DNA of 64,000 bases from Aquiflexum gelatinilyticum (lineage in GTDB: Bacteria; Bacteroidota; Bacteroidia; Cytophagales; Cyclobacteriaceae), in the NCBI RefSeq assembly GCF_024741135.1, contig NZ_JANSUY010000022.1, positions 1-64,000 on the forward strand, written 5' to 3'. Of the stretch, positions 9,136 through 18,066 are shown one piece after another (within the stretch, counting starts at the first letter, position 1; each line of letters starts with the position of its first letter). The position numbers and the translations under genes were made by a program. The notes under the pieces were generated by a model. It worked only from the letters and a program-made list of their open reading frames with translations, ran no database searches and was not told where the DNA came from.

Positions 9136-11481
9136 TCAAAACTCCACCCTATAGCTCAATATAGGAATCAGGGGTGTCTGATAGGCAGTTTTGATAACAC
9201 CTTCCATGGGTTCAAAGTAACTACCAAAGACATTGGCCCGATTGGTTACATTTTGGATGTCTAGGGCGAGGGTCCTTGTGGACTTTGCTCTGTTGCGTTT
9301 CAGACTGAGCCTTAGGTCGGTCCTGAAGTAAGCAGAATTTTGTTCCTCAAAGGCATATTGCTCCAAAAAAACTGTCTCTCCGCTTGAAATAGAAGCATCC
9401 AAGTCAATCGGGGTATTCCACAAACCGCCTCCATATATGGTCCGTAGGTTCATGCCAAAAACCCGGTTCTTTTTCCAGTTGTATTCTTTTCCTGCGGTGA
9501 TGGCGAGGTTTGCTTTGCCGTTGAATCTGGTATTTCTCCATTTATTTTCCTCCGTTTTATAAAGAGAGTTATACACAGAACCTGAGACCAAGAAATACAG
9601 TCCTTTGTGCGTAAACTGCTCCAAGGTGAATTCTGCCCCATAGTTTTTACCAAATCCGCTATTTACCAATGGATCAGTCATAAATGACCACTGTTGGTTG
9701 ATGATGGAGTAGGTCTGATCTTCGCCCGGTTTGACAGGAATATCAAACAAATGCTGGTAATAGGTTTCGATTTTCATTCGGAGATATGGATTCAGAGACC
9801 GGTCATAGCCCAAAACCAGATGATGGGATTTGCTCAGACCAAGATTTTTATTGGGAAGCGAGATGATCCCGTTTTCTTCCTGTTTGGCAAAGTACGTTCC
9901 CAAAGGCTGAACCTGACTGTGGAGACCGTAGCCCAAACTGATTCTTTGCTTTTCATCGATTTCATAGGAAGCGCTGAGCCTCGGTTCAAGAGAATTGGAA
10001 TTGTTGAGCAAGAGTTGGAGGTAATGCACGCCGACATTGAAGCTGAGACGCTCGGTGGCCCTGAGATTGAGCTGGGAAAATGCCTGAATACTTTGGGTAG
10101 CCCCTTGGGCATCAATATTTGTGACCAATTGCCCCAGGCTTTCATCATAGCCTTTTTCGAAGAGGTTATATTGGAGGTGGTTGAGGAAAAAGCCGCTTCG
10201 CAGGTTACTTTTCGCTGATAGCTTGGTATTCAAAACCGAGCTGAAAGTGATTTTGGACTGGGAGAAATTCTCATAATACCTTTCTTCAGTTTGGTATTCT
10301 CCATTGAGCCGTTCAGCCTTGTCCCCAATTCCATTTCCAGATGCGAGGACCGTGGTTTGGAGGAAATTTGATTTATTGATCATGTAGGCGTGCTTGATCC
10401 CTACCGCGCCTGTGTTTGAAAAAAAAGTAGAATTCAACCTGTCAAATTCTCCCGTCCAAGTCAGGGAATCCTTTTCGGCTTCACTTTTTTGATTACTCAA
10501 TCCCCCAAAACCAAATATTGAAATTGCACTTTTTTCTCCTGTCGGAAGATAAAAGTTGAAAGACAGGTCCTGAAAGTCAGTCACAAAGTCTCCCAACGGA
10601 ACCCCGATTTTGGAAAGTAAGGAAAGGGTAGAGTATCGGTAATTGATCAGGTAAGATCCTTTGTAATCTTTGGCCATGGGTCCTTCAGCTGAAACATCAG
10701 TTCCCAAAAAGCCGGCCTGAATTGTGAATTCCCGTTTTTCATTGTTTCCTTTCCGGAGGTTCAGGTCAAATGCTCCTGAAAGTGCATTTCCATATTCCGC
10801 AGGAAATGCTCCTGTGATGAAATCAGAGTTGGCCAATAACTGTGCGCTGAGAATGGAAACACCGCCTCCTGAAGTTCCGGGATTGACGAAGTGGTTTGGG
10901 TTTGGAATGTCGATTCCTTCCATTCTCCACAGCAGGCCATTCGGGCTGTTGCCCCGGATGGAGATGTTGTTGTTGCCGTCGTCTGCACTCACAACTCCCG
11001 AAAAAGAAGCCGCCATCCTTGCAGGATCATTCACTGCTGCCGCAAATTTCCTTGTTTCCTCTACCGAAAATGTCCTTCCACTCACTGCAATCATGTCATT
11101 GACGGTCCTGTCTTTTTCATTGGCAAGGACTACCACTTCCTCAATCTGATTGAATTCTTCTTCCAGATTCAGATCAAGGACAACCTCTTTTCCGGAATTT
11201 ACTGCCACCTGAGGCAAAATCAAATCCTGGTATCCAACGAAACTGACCCTTAGGGAATGAGAACCCACCGGAACTTGTTGGATTTTGAAAAATCCTTCTT
11301 CATCAGTGACAGTTCCGACCAAAGGATCTGTTCCCAAAATCATGACTGTTGCGCCGGGCATGGGAAATTTCGTTACTTGGTCTACGACTTTTCCCCGGAT
11401 GGTTTGGGTCAAAGTCTGTGCATGCAGCGAATTGAGCCCAAATAAAAAAATAAGGGCAAATATTTTGGTAAATGATTTCAT
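9136..11481 (-). CDS. TonB-dependent outer-membrane receptor
   Basis: This 781-residue protein has a signal peptide (about 1-21, ending LHAQ) and a carboxypeptidase-regulatory-like domain (27-110, with IRGKVVDQVTKFPMPGATV and GFFKIQQVPVGSHSLRVSF). A plug domain follows at about 120-235 (PARMAASFSGVVSADDGNN, ISIRGNSPNGLLWRMEGI), then a beta-barrel to the terminal YRVEF with its C-terminal phenylalanine. It should import a ligand across the outer membrane using TonB energy. The ligand is unknown and no SusD partner is present. It has no STN domain, so it is not the obvious signalling partner of the FecR encoded about 5 kb upstream. A perfect hairpin lies just upstream of the start. Confidence 0.9.
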   Translation of the reverse strand: MKSFTKIFALIFLFGLNSLHAQTLTQTIRGKVVDQVTKFPMPGATVMILGTDPLVGTVTDEEGFFKIQQVPVGSHSLRVSFVGYQDLILPQVAVNSGKEVVLDLNLEEEFNQIEEVVVLANEKDRTVNDMIAVSGRTFSVEETRKFAAAVNDPARMAASFSGVVSADDGNNNISIRGNSPNGLLWRMEGIDIPNPNHFVNPGTSGGGVSILSAQLLANSDFITGAFPAEYGNALSGAFDLNLRKGNNEKREFTIQAGFLGTDVSAEGPMAKDYKGSYLINYRYSTLSLLSKIGVPLGDFVTDFQDLSFNFYLPTGEKSAISIFGFGGLSNQKSEAEKDSLTWTGEFDRLNSTFFSNTGAVGIKHAYMINKSNFLQTTVLASGNGIGDKAERLNGEYQTEERYYENFSQSKITFSSVLNTKLSAKSNLRSGFFLNHLQYNLFEKGYDESLGQLVTNIDAQGATQSIQAFSQLNLRATERLSFNVGVHYLQLLLNNSNSLEPRLSASYEIDEKQRISLGYGLHSQVQPLGTYFAKQEENGIISLPNKNLGLSKSHHLVLGYDRSLNPYLRMKIETYYQHLFDIPVKPGEDQTYSIINQQWSFMTDPLVNSGFGKNYGAEFTLEQFTHKGLYFLVSGSVYNSLYKTEENKWRNTRFNGKANLAITAGKEYNWKKNRVFGMNLRTIYGGGLWNTPIDLDASISSGETVFLEQYAFEEQNSAYFRTDLRLSLKRNRAKSTRTLALDIQNVTNRANVFGSYFEPMEGVIKTAYQTPLIPILSYRVEF

Positions 11482-11523
11482 GACGTTGGTTTAGTTTTCT
11501 GTAAGCAGATGAACTGAGGTTGC

Positions 11524-11549
11524 TATCCTGCTTCTCCAGAAGCAGGATA
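11524..11549. repeat. Perfect 12-bp hairpin between two outer-membrane protein genes
   Basis: TATCCTGCTTCT (11524-11535) pairs perfectly with AGAAGCAGGATA (11538-11549). A second, weaker hairpin using TGCTTC/GAAGCA follows at 11573-11588. They lie between the stop of the small barrel gene (11605) and the start of the TonB receptor gene (11481), so they could terminate or attenuate transcription. A related sequence (ATCCTGCTTTTGGAGAAGC) is repeated twice in the tandem repeat near 19.8-19.9 kb. Confidence 0.6.
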
Positions 11550-11604
11550 ACCTTTCTAATTATTTACATACCTGCTTCAGGAGAAGCATGTGAACTGATT
11601 CAGA

Positions 11605-12210
11605 TTACCTTTCCCATTTGCCGCCACCGACAAAGTAGCCAATCGTAAACCCGAAGTATTCATTGGTAGCTTGACCGATTACTTCTCCGTTGATGTTTTG
11701 GAGATCGCTTTTAGGGACAAAATTATATTCAGCGCCTATCCTGAATTTGCCCAGTTCCACGCCCGCCCTCAACATTGGCGCCCAAGCAAAGTTTGCCCTC
11801 AGGTCTCCCAGATCATCCGAGTCAATATCGGTGCTCTCAATGTTGACATTACTCATGGTATAGTAGCCAAAACCGCCACCGATATAGGGTGCCGCTTTTC
11901 CTTTTCCGTAGTTGAAATAGTAATTTGCAGTTCCGGTTATAGAGGCATTTGCGCCTAATTCTCCTGTGTAATCATCCGGGATTTCATAATAGACAATGTC
12001 TTTGGCAAGTCCTGCTACGCCCATTCTCAGACCCAAAGCAAGGTTTCTTCTGACAAGTATCTGTGGTTCCAGATTGACCAAAGCACCGATTCCACCTCCT
12101 TTTGGAGCAGCGGCACCAAGGTCCATTTGAAATCTAAATCTGTCAGCTTCTTGGCTATAAGCTGTTTGGACGATTAGCAATGCGATAATGATTGTGAATA
12201 GTTTTTTCAT
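11605..12210 (-). CDS. Small outer-membrane beta-barrel protein
   Basis: This 201-residue protein begins with a signal peptide (about 1-19, MKKLFTIIIALLIVQTAYS). Alternating amphipathic strands follow (FRFQMDLGAAAP, LALGLRMGVAGLA, GKAAPYIGGGFGYYTM, APMLRAGVELGKFRIGAEYNF, EYFGFTIGYFVGGGKW), as in eight-stranded OmpA/porin-like barrels. The role is unknown; such proteins often serve as structural or adhesion barrels. A strong hairpin lies 36 bases upstream of the start, between this gene and the surface-repeat gene before it. Confidence 0.75.
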   Translation of the reverse strand: MKKLFTIIIALLIVQTAYSQEADRFRFQMDLGAAAPKGGGIGALVNLEPQILVRRNLALGLRMGVAGLAKDIVYYEIPDDYTGELGANASITGTANYYFNYGKGKAAPYIGGGFGYYTMSNVNIESTDIDSDDLGDLRANFAWAPMLRAGVELGKFRIGAEYNFVPKSDLQNINGEVIGQATNEYFGFTIGYFVGGGKWER

Positions 12211-12245
12211 TGTGTTTTAAGTGTTTTTGATTTTTTGGCAGATGT

Positions 12246-12275
12246 CCTGCCCAAGCTCATTTTGAGCCGGGCAGG
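12246..12275 (-). terminator. Two-part GC-rich hairpin between surface-repeat and barrel genes
   Basis: CCTGCCC (12246-12252) pairs with GGGCAGG (12269-12275), and inside it GCTCA (12255-12259) pairs with TGAGC (12263-12267). The stem is strong but lacks a clear T tail on the minus strand. It lies 36-65 bases upstream of the barrel-protein start, so it is either the terminator of the surface-repeat gene or part of the leader of the next one. A smaller GGGG/CCCC hairpin lies at 12317-12330. Confidence 0.5.
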
Positions 12276-12369
12276 TGCTGCTGTTGGTTTAGCTTCTGAT
12301 GTAATGACAATTCAAGGGGATTTTACCCCTATCTGATTTTTTGATATTTCTATAAAAAAGGGCTATCAG

Positions 12370-13605
12370 TTAGAAAAATCTAAATCCGGATCTGAATCCC
12401 CACCACCATTGACTGGAGATGTTTTCAGGATGGGCCCTTTCATTTCGGACCTGTGTTTTGGTATAGGTAAAAAGTTCAGGATGGCCATCAAAGGAATCGT
12501 CAAATACCCTGAAATTAATCGTCGGTCCGGCAAATAAGGCCAACTTTTTCGCAACCTGATAATCCCCGCCGACATAGAGTTTGTTGATCAGATTGAGTGC
12601 TTGGACTTCTCCTTTGTTCAGTTGTTCGGAACTGACTTCTACATTCAGGAAAGTTTTTTTTCCCAATCTTGGAGAAGTTCCTACGCCGTAGCCAAATGAC
12701 CAAGTGACATCTTCGTTGATTTCTGGTCTCATACCTGCAAAAAGGATGTTATAGAATTCCCTCTTTCCGGTTCGTAATGCTATGTTAAGTGGAAGGACTT
12801 CATTGACACCGAACTCAACTGTGTGGTAACCAGAGCGCACGAAGCTGATCAGACCCACCGGAACCCCGCTCATGCTATCGGCATAGTTGATCACACCAAG
12901 CTGAAAGCCATTGACTTTACCTCCAAAATTAAATGTTCCTACCTGCGAGCCTTTCACTTCATGGGGAGTGAAATTCGCCAAACCGGCAATCTGTGATCCT
13001 TCGGTATTTTTTCCGGAGAAATTGGCTAGGCCTGCGATTTGAACTCCTTTGACTGATTTGGGGGTAAAGTTCGCCAAGCCGGCAAGCTGTACACCTTCTA
13101 CTTCACCTGTGGTAAAATTGGTCAATCCTGCCAATTGAACACCTTTGACAGATTGAAGATTGGAGTTGAAAAGACCTGCCAACTGTACCCCGTCGACTTT
13201 TCCACCTACCTGATTGAATAGGCCTGCCAACTGCACGCCTGTCATGTCGCCACGGTTGATATTGAAAAGTCCTGCCATTTCAAAAGCACGGGTTCCTGCA
13301 GAATATCCTCCGAGCAGGTTGAAGGAAACATCATTGATGATGTTACCGGATTGGGTGCCATTCGTCCCGACAAAAGGAACAAATGCAAACTGTACAGATA
13401 CAATGGTGGTATCTTCAGGATTTACGCTGAAGGGTTGGAATTTTATTGTGCCGATTTTTTCACTGATTCGGTGAAATGAAATCTTCGAATCCACCTTTTC
13501 GAGGCTATCGGTCGGGTTTTCTTCATGACCGGAAAGAGCTTTTGTTTCCACGGGAGAAAGGGAGAAGAAAGCCGCTGTTGCTAAGATTTTGCTTATGGTA
13601 TTCAT
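12370..13605 (-). CDS. LA_2272-type surface repeat protein
   Basis: The 411-residue protein has a signal peptide (about 1-24) and a short spacer. From about residue 85 to 270 come roughly nine repeats of 19-20 residues with the core GVQLAGLxN (GVQLAGLFNQVGGKVD, GVQLAGLTNFTTGEVE, GVQIAGLANFSGKNTE). A conserved beta-rich C-terminal region ends GFRFF. The pattern matches the LA_2272 surface-repeat family first named in Leptospira; its function is unknown. A paralogue with the same repeats and ending lies at 14713-16419. The terminal aromatic residue and signal peptide suggest an outer-membrane location. The gene is probably not co-transcribed with its neighbours, because spacers of 159 and 260 bases flank it. 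Confidence 0.75.
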   Translation of the reverse strand: MNTISKILATAAFFSLSPVETKALSGHEENPTDSLEKVDSKISFHRISEKIGTIKFQPFSVNPEDTTIVSVQFAFVPFVGTNGTQSGNIINDVSFNLLGGYSAGTRAFEMAGLFNINRGDMTGVQLAGLFNQVGGKVDGVQLAGLFNSNLQSVKGVQLAGLTNFTTGEVEGVQLAGLANFTPKSVKGVQIAGLANFSGKNTEGSQIAGLANFTPHEVKGSQVGTFNFGGKVNGFQLGVINYADSMSGVPVGLISFVRSGYHTVEFGVNEVLPLNIALRTGKREFYNILFAGMRPEINEDVTWSFGYGVGTSPRLGKKTFLNVEVSSEQLNKGEVQALNLINKLYVGGDYQVAKKLALFAGPTINFRVFDDSFDGHPELFTYTKTQVRNERAHPENISSQWWWGFRSGFRFF

Positions 13606-13865
13606 TTGTTTGGATTAGTTTCAATCCTATGACAAGCGAAACCAAAGACACCCCTATGCGAAATGAAAAAATTTTTTAAAAAAGACAGAAGACGGAAGAA
13701 GGGAAAAAATTTTGAAAATTCGATCGGGAAAGTACAACTAAGCAATGAATGGACGAAATATTTTTGGAAGATAAGTGATCCCGTCCTTTTTGGGCTTTTT
13801 GGAAATGATTAATGGAATTTAAACGGTTTTTACTCAACAAATGGACTTCTTGGAATTTTGTGAAG

Positions 13866-14558
13866 TTATTGGTTTTCTGTCAATTGAACATTTAACATAA
13901 TTCCGTCGATTGCAAAATCAGGATAAGCTGAAAAGTCAATATTTAAATATTCATCATAATGCTCCTTTTCAAAAAGATGAAATTTTTCAATTGATATCCA
14001 ATTGACTTTCTTTTTATAGGGCAAAAAAACACTGTCTATGCTTGATTTTAATTTGGTTTCCATTAAGAATTCCTTTTGGGTCAGGACGTCAATATTTTTT
14101 CGTCCATATTTTAATTTATAATCCCTAGATAATTGAATACAAATGTCTTGATAAAAAATTGGTGGATCAAAAACTAGACTTTCGATTCTTGTTAAGTCAA
14201 AATCCTCCTTTACAAATGGCAAAAATCTATCAAATTTCTTTAGTAAATCTTTGAACATTATAGATTTATTATTTCGAAAATCAATATTTACCTCGCCCGA
14301 GGTTTTGGATTCATTTACTCCAATTGAAATGTCTAAGGTATCTTTACCACTTATCGAATAATAACTGATTGACTTTGAGGAAAGGCTGTAATTAAATTTT
14401 GAGACATCATAAATCTGCCTTACAATAATTGTGTCTTGACTTTCAACCTGCTTTATTTTAGTACTGATTTTTGATTTTTCGGAACAAGAAAAAAAGCTAA
14501 AGACAAAGATGAAAAAATAAACCTTTCTAAGAATAAACCTTTTGTCTTCAATTTTCAT
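13866..14558 (-). CDS. AT-rich predicted lipoprotein of unknown function
   Basis: I do not recognise this 230-residue protein. A hydrophobic N-terminus leads to a lipobox (FSFFSC, cysteine about residue 25), so it should be a lipoprotein. The rest is polar and lysine-rich, with a pattern of beta strands and short helices and no motif I can name. It lies between the two LA_2272-type paralogues in the same orientation. Its base composition is clearly more AT-rich than both neighbours, as are its flanks (13800-13865 and 14560-14710), which suggests a separate origin or rapid evolution. Confidence 0.65.
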   Translation of the reverse strand: MKIEDKRFILRKVYFFIFVFSFFSCSEKSKISTKIKQVESQDTIIVRQIYDVSKFNYSLSSKSISYYSISGKDTLDISIGVNESKTSGEVNIDFRNNKSIMFKDLLKKFDRFLPFVKEDFDLTRIESLVFDPPIFYQDICIQLSRDYKLKYGRKNIDVLTQKEFLMETKLKSSIDSVFLPYKKKVNWISIEKFHLFEKEHYDEYLNIDFSAYPDFAIDGIMLNVQLTENQ

Positions 14559-14712
14559 TGGATTTAAATTTAGAATTAAAGAAAATAAAATAATCCGATT
14601 AATATACCCCTAATAATTTCTTTGAAGATTTTGTTTCCAAAAAATAGCTTTTAATGCTGGTTCTTTATAAATAATTTTCAGATTTATTTTCGCATATATT
14701 ATTTAATCCAAC

Positions 14713-16419
14713 TCAAAAAAACCTGAATCCCCCTCTTCCTCCAATCCACAATTGTGTGGCAATATTTTCAGAGGGATAGCTGCTTTCAGAAATGATTTTT
14801 GGATTGGTATAAGTAAAAAGTGGAGGATGCTCTGTATAAGTGCTGTCATACACCCGCAGGTTTAAACTTGGTCCGGCGAAGAAGTGGATTTTATTTGCCA
14901 ACCGGAATTCCATTCCGATGTAAAGTCTGTTGACAAGGTTCAAAGCCGAAACGTAACCTTTGTTCACTTGTTGGGCACTCAGTTCGATATTCAGGTGGGT
15001 TTTCCTGCCCAAAGCAGGGGAGGTGCCAATCCCATAACCAAAGGCCAATGTGGTAGAGTCAGCATTGTCAGTCCTGATTCCTGCAAAAAGCATGGTATAA
15101 AATGACCTTGTTCCTGATCGGAGTGATACATTCAAAGGCAACATTTCATCTGCCCCTATCTCAAACTGATGGTAGCCTTTCCTTACAAAATTGATAAAAC
15201 CTAACTGTACTCCTTGTATGCTATCAGCATAATTGAAAAGACCGATTTGGGTACCTTTAACATTGCGTCCTACATTCAGTAAACCTGCCATCTGCACTCC
15301 ATCAACATCCCTGTTGGCATAATTGGCTAGTCCGGCCATTTGTAAACCCTGGAAGTTGGAGGTTCCCACATTCATTAGACCTGCCATCTGAAGGCCTTTG
15401 ACATTTCCTGTGGTGAAATTCACCAATCCTGCAGCTTGAACGGCATTTACTGAATCCAAAACAATATTGGATAAACCCGCCATCTGGACGCCTTTGACTG
15501 TACCGCTTACCTGATTCAATAGCCCTGCCATTTGTACTGACTTGACATTTCCACGGTTGAGGTTAAACAAACCCCCTAATTCAGCCTTGTTTGTTCCTCC
15601 CGAAAAACCGCCCAGAATATTGAAGGAAAAATCATTGACCACACTTCCCGCCAATTTCTTGTTGGTGCTGACAAATGGGATCAGGGAAAGCTGGAATCCT
15701 CGATGCAGTGTATCACTCATGTTATCCATGTTGGTGAAGGCCACTGATTTTTTGGTCCATACCCAAAAGTTCTTCATCGGTTCTGCAATGCTTTTTCCAA
15801 CTTCTTCAAAGTCAATTTCCTTGGATTTGAGCAAGATCTTTTGGAATGGTGATTGCTTCTTATCAATTTGAAGGGTATCCGTATACATTTCACTGTTGAT
15901 CACCAATTGAATGTCTTCTGCCGGATTTTTTACTGAAAGTTGAAAATAGCCAAACTCATCGGTCAGGGAGGATTTGAGCGTGATCGGGTCATAGACAGTT
16001 GCATCACGAACCGGCTTTCCGGTACCTTCATCTACCACATAGCCACTGATGACCACATCTTTTGGAGAATCCGGTTTTGGAGTCAGAATGACATAAACAC
16101 CTTTTTGCTTGATATCCACTTTCCCTTCCAATACTGTTTCCAAAGCTTCTCGCAAAGGGATGTTTGAAAACTCGGCAGTCACATTTCTTTTAACATCTAT
16201 CGCGGAAGGACTGTAGGAAAAAACTGTTCCCGACTCATGGGAAAGTCGCCGGAGGAAAATATCAAGCGGTTCGTTTGTCGCAGAAATAGAAACTTTTTTT
16301 TCTAAAACAGGGATCTGCTGTCCAAAAGATGCGGTGGAAATGCAGAGAAGAAAAAGCAAGAAAATGAGACCACTGAGGTCCTTTTCTCTTTTTAGAAGAT
16401 GAAATTTAAAAGCAGCCAT
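14713..16419 (-). CDS. STN domain fused to carboxypeptidase-like and LA_2272-type surface domains
   Basis: The ORF can be opened at 16488, but the ATG at 16419 is preferred. It overlaps the FecR gene by only 14 bases and puts the signal peptide (LIFLLFLLCISTASFGQ) close to the N-terminus, giving 568 residues. After the signal come an STN domain (about 40-92, VSISATNEPLDIFLRRLS and IPLREALETVLEGK), a carboxypeptidase-regulatory-like domain (about 100-180, ISGYVVDEGTGKPV and GYFQLSV), a linker, and about nine GVQMAGLxN repeats with the same C-terminal domain as the 12370-13605 protein, ending GFRFF. In Fec systems STN domains of TonB receptors contact FecR in the periplasm. This protein has the STN domain but no plug or TonB barrel. 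It is the third gene of the sigma-FecR operon. Confidence 0.8.
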   Translation of the reverse strand: MAAFKFHLLKREKDLSGLIFLLFLLCISTASFGQQIPVLEKKVSISATNEPLDIFLRRLSHESGTVFSYSPSAIDVKRNVTAEFSNIPLREALETVLEGKVDIKQKGVYVILTPKPDSPKDVVISGYVVDEGTGKPVRDATVYDPITLKSSLTDEFGYFQLSVKNPAEDIQLVINSEMYTDTLQIDKKQSPFQKILLKSKEIDFEEVGKSIAEPMKNFWVWTKKSVAFTNMDNMSDTLHRGFQLSLIPFVSTNKKLAGSVVNDFSFNILGGFSGGTNKAELGGLFNLNRGNVKSVQMAGLLNQVSGTVKGVQMAGLSNIVLDSVNAVQAAGLVNFTTGNVKGLQMAGLMNVGTSNFQGLQMAGLANYANRDVDGVQMAGLLNVGRNVKGTQIGLFNYADSIQGVQLGFINFVRKGYHQFEIGADEMLPLNVSLRSGTRSFYTMLFAGIRTDNADSTTLAFGYGIGTSPALGRKTHLNIELSAQQVNKGYVSALNLVNRLYIGMEFRLANKIHFFAGPSLNLRVYDSTYTEHPPLFTYTNPKIISESSYPSENIATQLWIGGRGGFRFF

Positions 16420-17383
16420 CCCCGGAGATTTTGATTTGGGAACCTTCATCTTTGACTTCAAGACTGAGCGTTTCAGCAATAATTTCAAGAATTGTATTCA
16501 GGTCTTCATTTTCAAAATTAACTGTTAACCTACAACCTGAAATGTCACCTTCCATTACTATTTTTCTTCCATATACCTGAGAAAGACTGATCAAAATCTG
16601 ACTGAGTTCTTCTTCTTGAAAATCAAATGACCTGGTGACAAATGCTGCAACATTCGGATCTGCCTCCAGTTTGGAAAAAGTATTCAGGTCTTTGTCATAG
16701 ATTCCTTTTTCCCCGGCTGAGAGCGTAATACCTTCTACATCATCCTTGTAAAACCTGACCATTCCCTCCTGAACAGTAACTTCCACAATGGCACTGTCAG
16801 GGAAAGCCTTGACATGAAATACAGTGCCGATATCATCGATATGCAGCTCTCCAGCCTGAACAGTCCAATTGACTTTTTTGGAATCAGGGATATTGATCAA
16901 AGCCTCACCGGACAAATGGATCGTACCTGTTTTTTCTCTTTCGTTATAATCGACCTCGACTTCTGAATTTTTGTTGAGTGATATTTCCGTAAGGTCAGGC
17001 ATCTTCTCCGTAACCACTGTCAAGTCGGCGGTGAAATCGAATTCCTGGGTCTGAGATGATTGTCGGATGGAATAAAAAATAAAGGACAAAGCGAAAATCA
17101 GAATCAACCCAGCGGCAATTCCCCATATCGGTAGCATGATTTTGAATTTTCTTTCTTTACCTTTTATCTGGTTTTCCACTTTTTCCCAAGCAGCATCTGC
17201 ATCAAATTGCTCTTTGCCGGGCAACTGGGCTTTTTCATATATCAGCTTGGCATCATCCAGGTATTTTTGGTTTTCAGCCGAATGCGCACTCCATTCCCGC
17301 AGCTCACGAATTTCAGCCTCGGAAGCTTCATCAACAATGAATTTGCCGATCAGGTCTTCGATATGTTCTATATTCTCGTTCAT
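16406..17383 (-). CDS. FecR family anti-sigma factor
   Basis: This 325-residue protein has a cytoplasmic N-terminal region (1-83, including VDEASEAEIRELREWS), one membrane helix (about 84-108), a FecR domain (about 115-225, with ADLTVVTEKMPDLTEISLNK and GEKGIYDK), and a C-terminal STN-like DUF4974 region (about 250-320, SFDFQEEELSQILISLSQVY). Such proteins hold an ECF sigma factor and release it on a periplasmic signal. The gene overlaps the sigma gene by 4 bases and the STN/LA_2272 gene by 14, so the three form a tight operon and probably one signalling pathway. Confidence 0.88.
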   Translation of the reverse strand: MNENIEHIEDLIGKFIVDEASEAEIRELREWSAHSAENQKYLDDAKLIYEKAQLPGKEQFDADAAWEKVENQIKGKERKFKIMLPIWGIAAGLILIFALSFIFYSIRQSSQTQEFDFTADLTVVTEKMPDLTEISLNKNSEVEVDYNEREKTGTIHLSGEALINIPDSKKVNWTVQAGELHIDDIGTVFHVKAFPDSAIVEVTVQEGMVRFYKDDVEGITLSAGEKGIYDKDLNTFSKLEADPNVAAFVTRSFDFQEEELSQILISLSQVYGRKIVMEGDISGCRLTVNFENEDLNTILEIIAETLSLEVKDEGSQIKISGDGCF

Positions 17384-17961
17384 GGTTCCAACAGCCTTCC
17401 TATCAAGATGGTGATCAATGGAATATAGTCTTTCAATTGTACGCGCATCAGCTTCAAGGCTTTTCCCATTTGGTTTTCAACTGTTTTGACTGACAACTGT
17501 AATTGGTCGGCGATTTCTTGGTATTTGAGTTCTTCGAACCTGCTCATTTTGAAGATCAACCTGCATTGCTCAGGTAGGGTTTCCAAAGCTTCCTGGATTT
17601 TGGTCTCCAATTCTTTTCGGATTGCCAAATGATCTGAAGGCTGACTTTGCGGTTCACCTTCAGCTTGAAGGGAATCAGCGTGCAACTTTCGGACTTTCTG
17701 TCTTTTGATCTCATTGAGACAGGCATTTCGTACACTTCTGTATAAGTAAGATTTCAGCGAAGTATCTACCTGAATGGTTTTTTTCTTTTCCCAAAAGCCA
17801 ATAAAAACAGCCTGCACTGTTTCTTCAGCATCATCCGGATCCTTGAGAAAGGACAATGCAAAGCGGCAAAGGGGATTATAATGGGTTTTGAACAGCATCT
17901 CAAATGAGGCAGTATCTCCGGATTGAATGTTAGAAAAAACCTGTTGGTCTGTCGCCTGCAT
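17380..17961 (-). CDS. ECF RNA polymerase sigma factor, FecI-like Bacteroidetes family
   Basis: The ORF extends to 17985, but the ATG at 17961 (MQATDQQVFSN) fits the family better and gives 193 residues. Region 2 spans about 15-80 (FEMLFKTHYNPLCRFAL, DAEETVQAVFIGFWEKK) and region 4 about 125-185 (LPEQCRLIFKMSRFEELKY, IADQLQLSVKTVENQMGKAL). It should direct RNA polymerase to its own regulon under control of the FecR protein encoded next, with which it overlaps by 4 bases. Its targets cannot be read from the sequence. The surface-protein genes downstream are reasonable candidates. Confidence 0.9.
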   Translation of the reverse strand: MQATDQQVFSNIQSGDTASFEMLFKTHYNPLCRFALSFLKDPDDAEETVQAVFIGFWEKKKTIQVDTSLKSYLYRSVRNACLNEIKRQKVRKLHADSLQAEGEPQSQPSDHLAIRKELETKIQEALETLPEQCRLIFKMSRFEELKYQEIADQLQLSVKTVENQMGKALKLMRVQLKDYIPLITILIGRLLEP

Positions 17962-18066
17962 GAAAAATCCAATGCTTTCGTGCAAGTTAAGATATTGGGT
18001 CTTTATATAAAAAGAAACCTGAGAAGCTGTTTACCCCTATGCAGAATAAAAATATATACCGATTGA

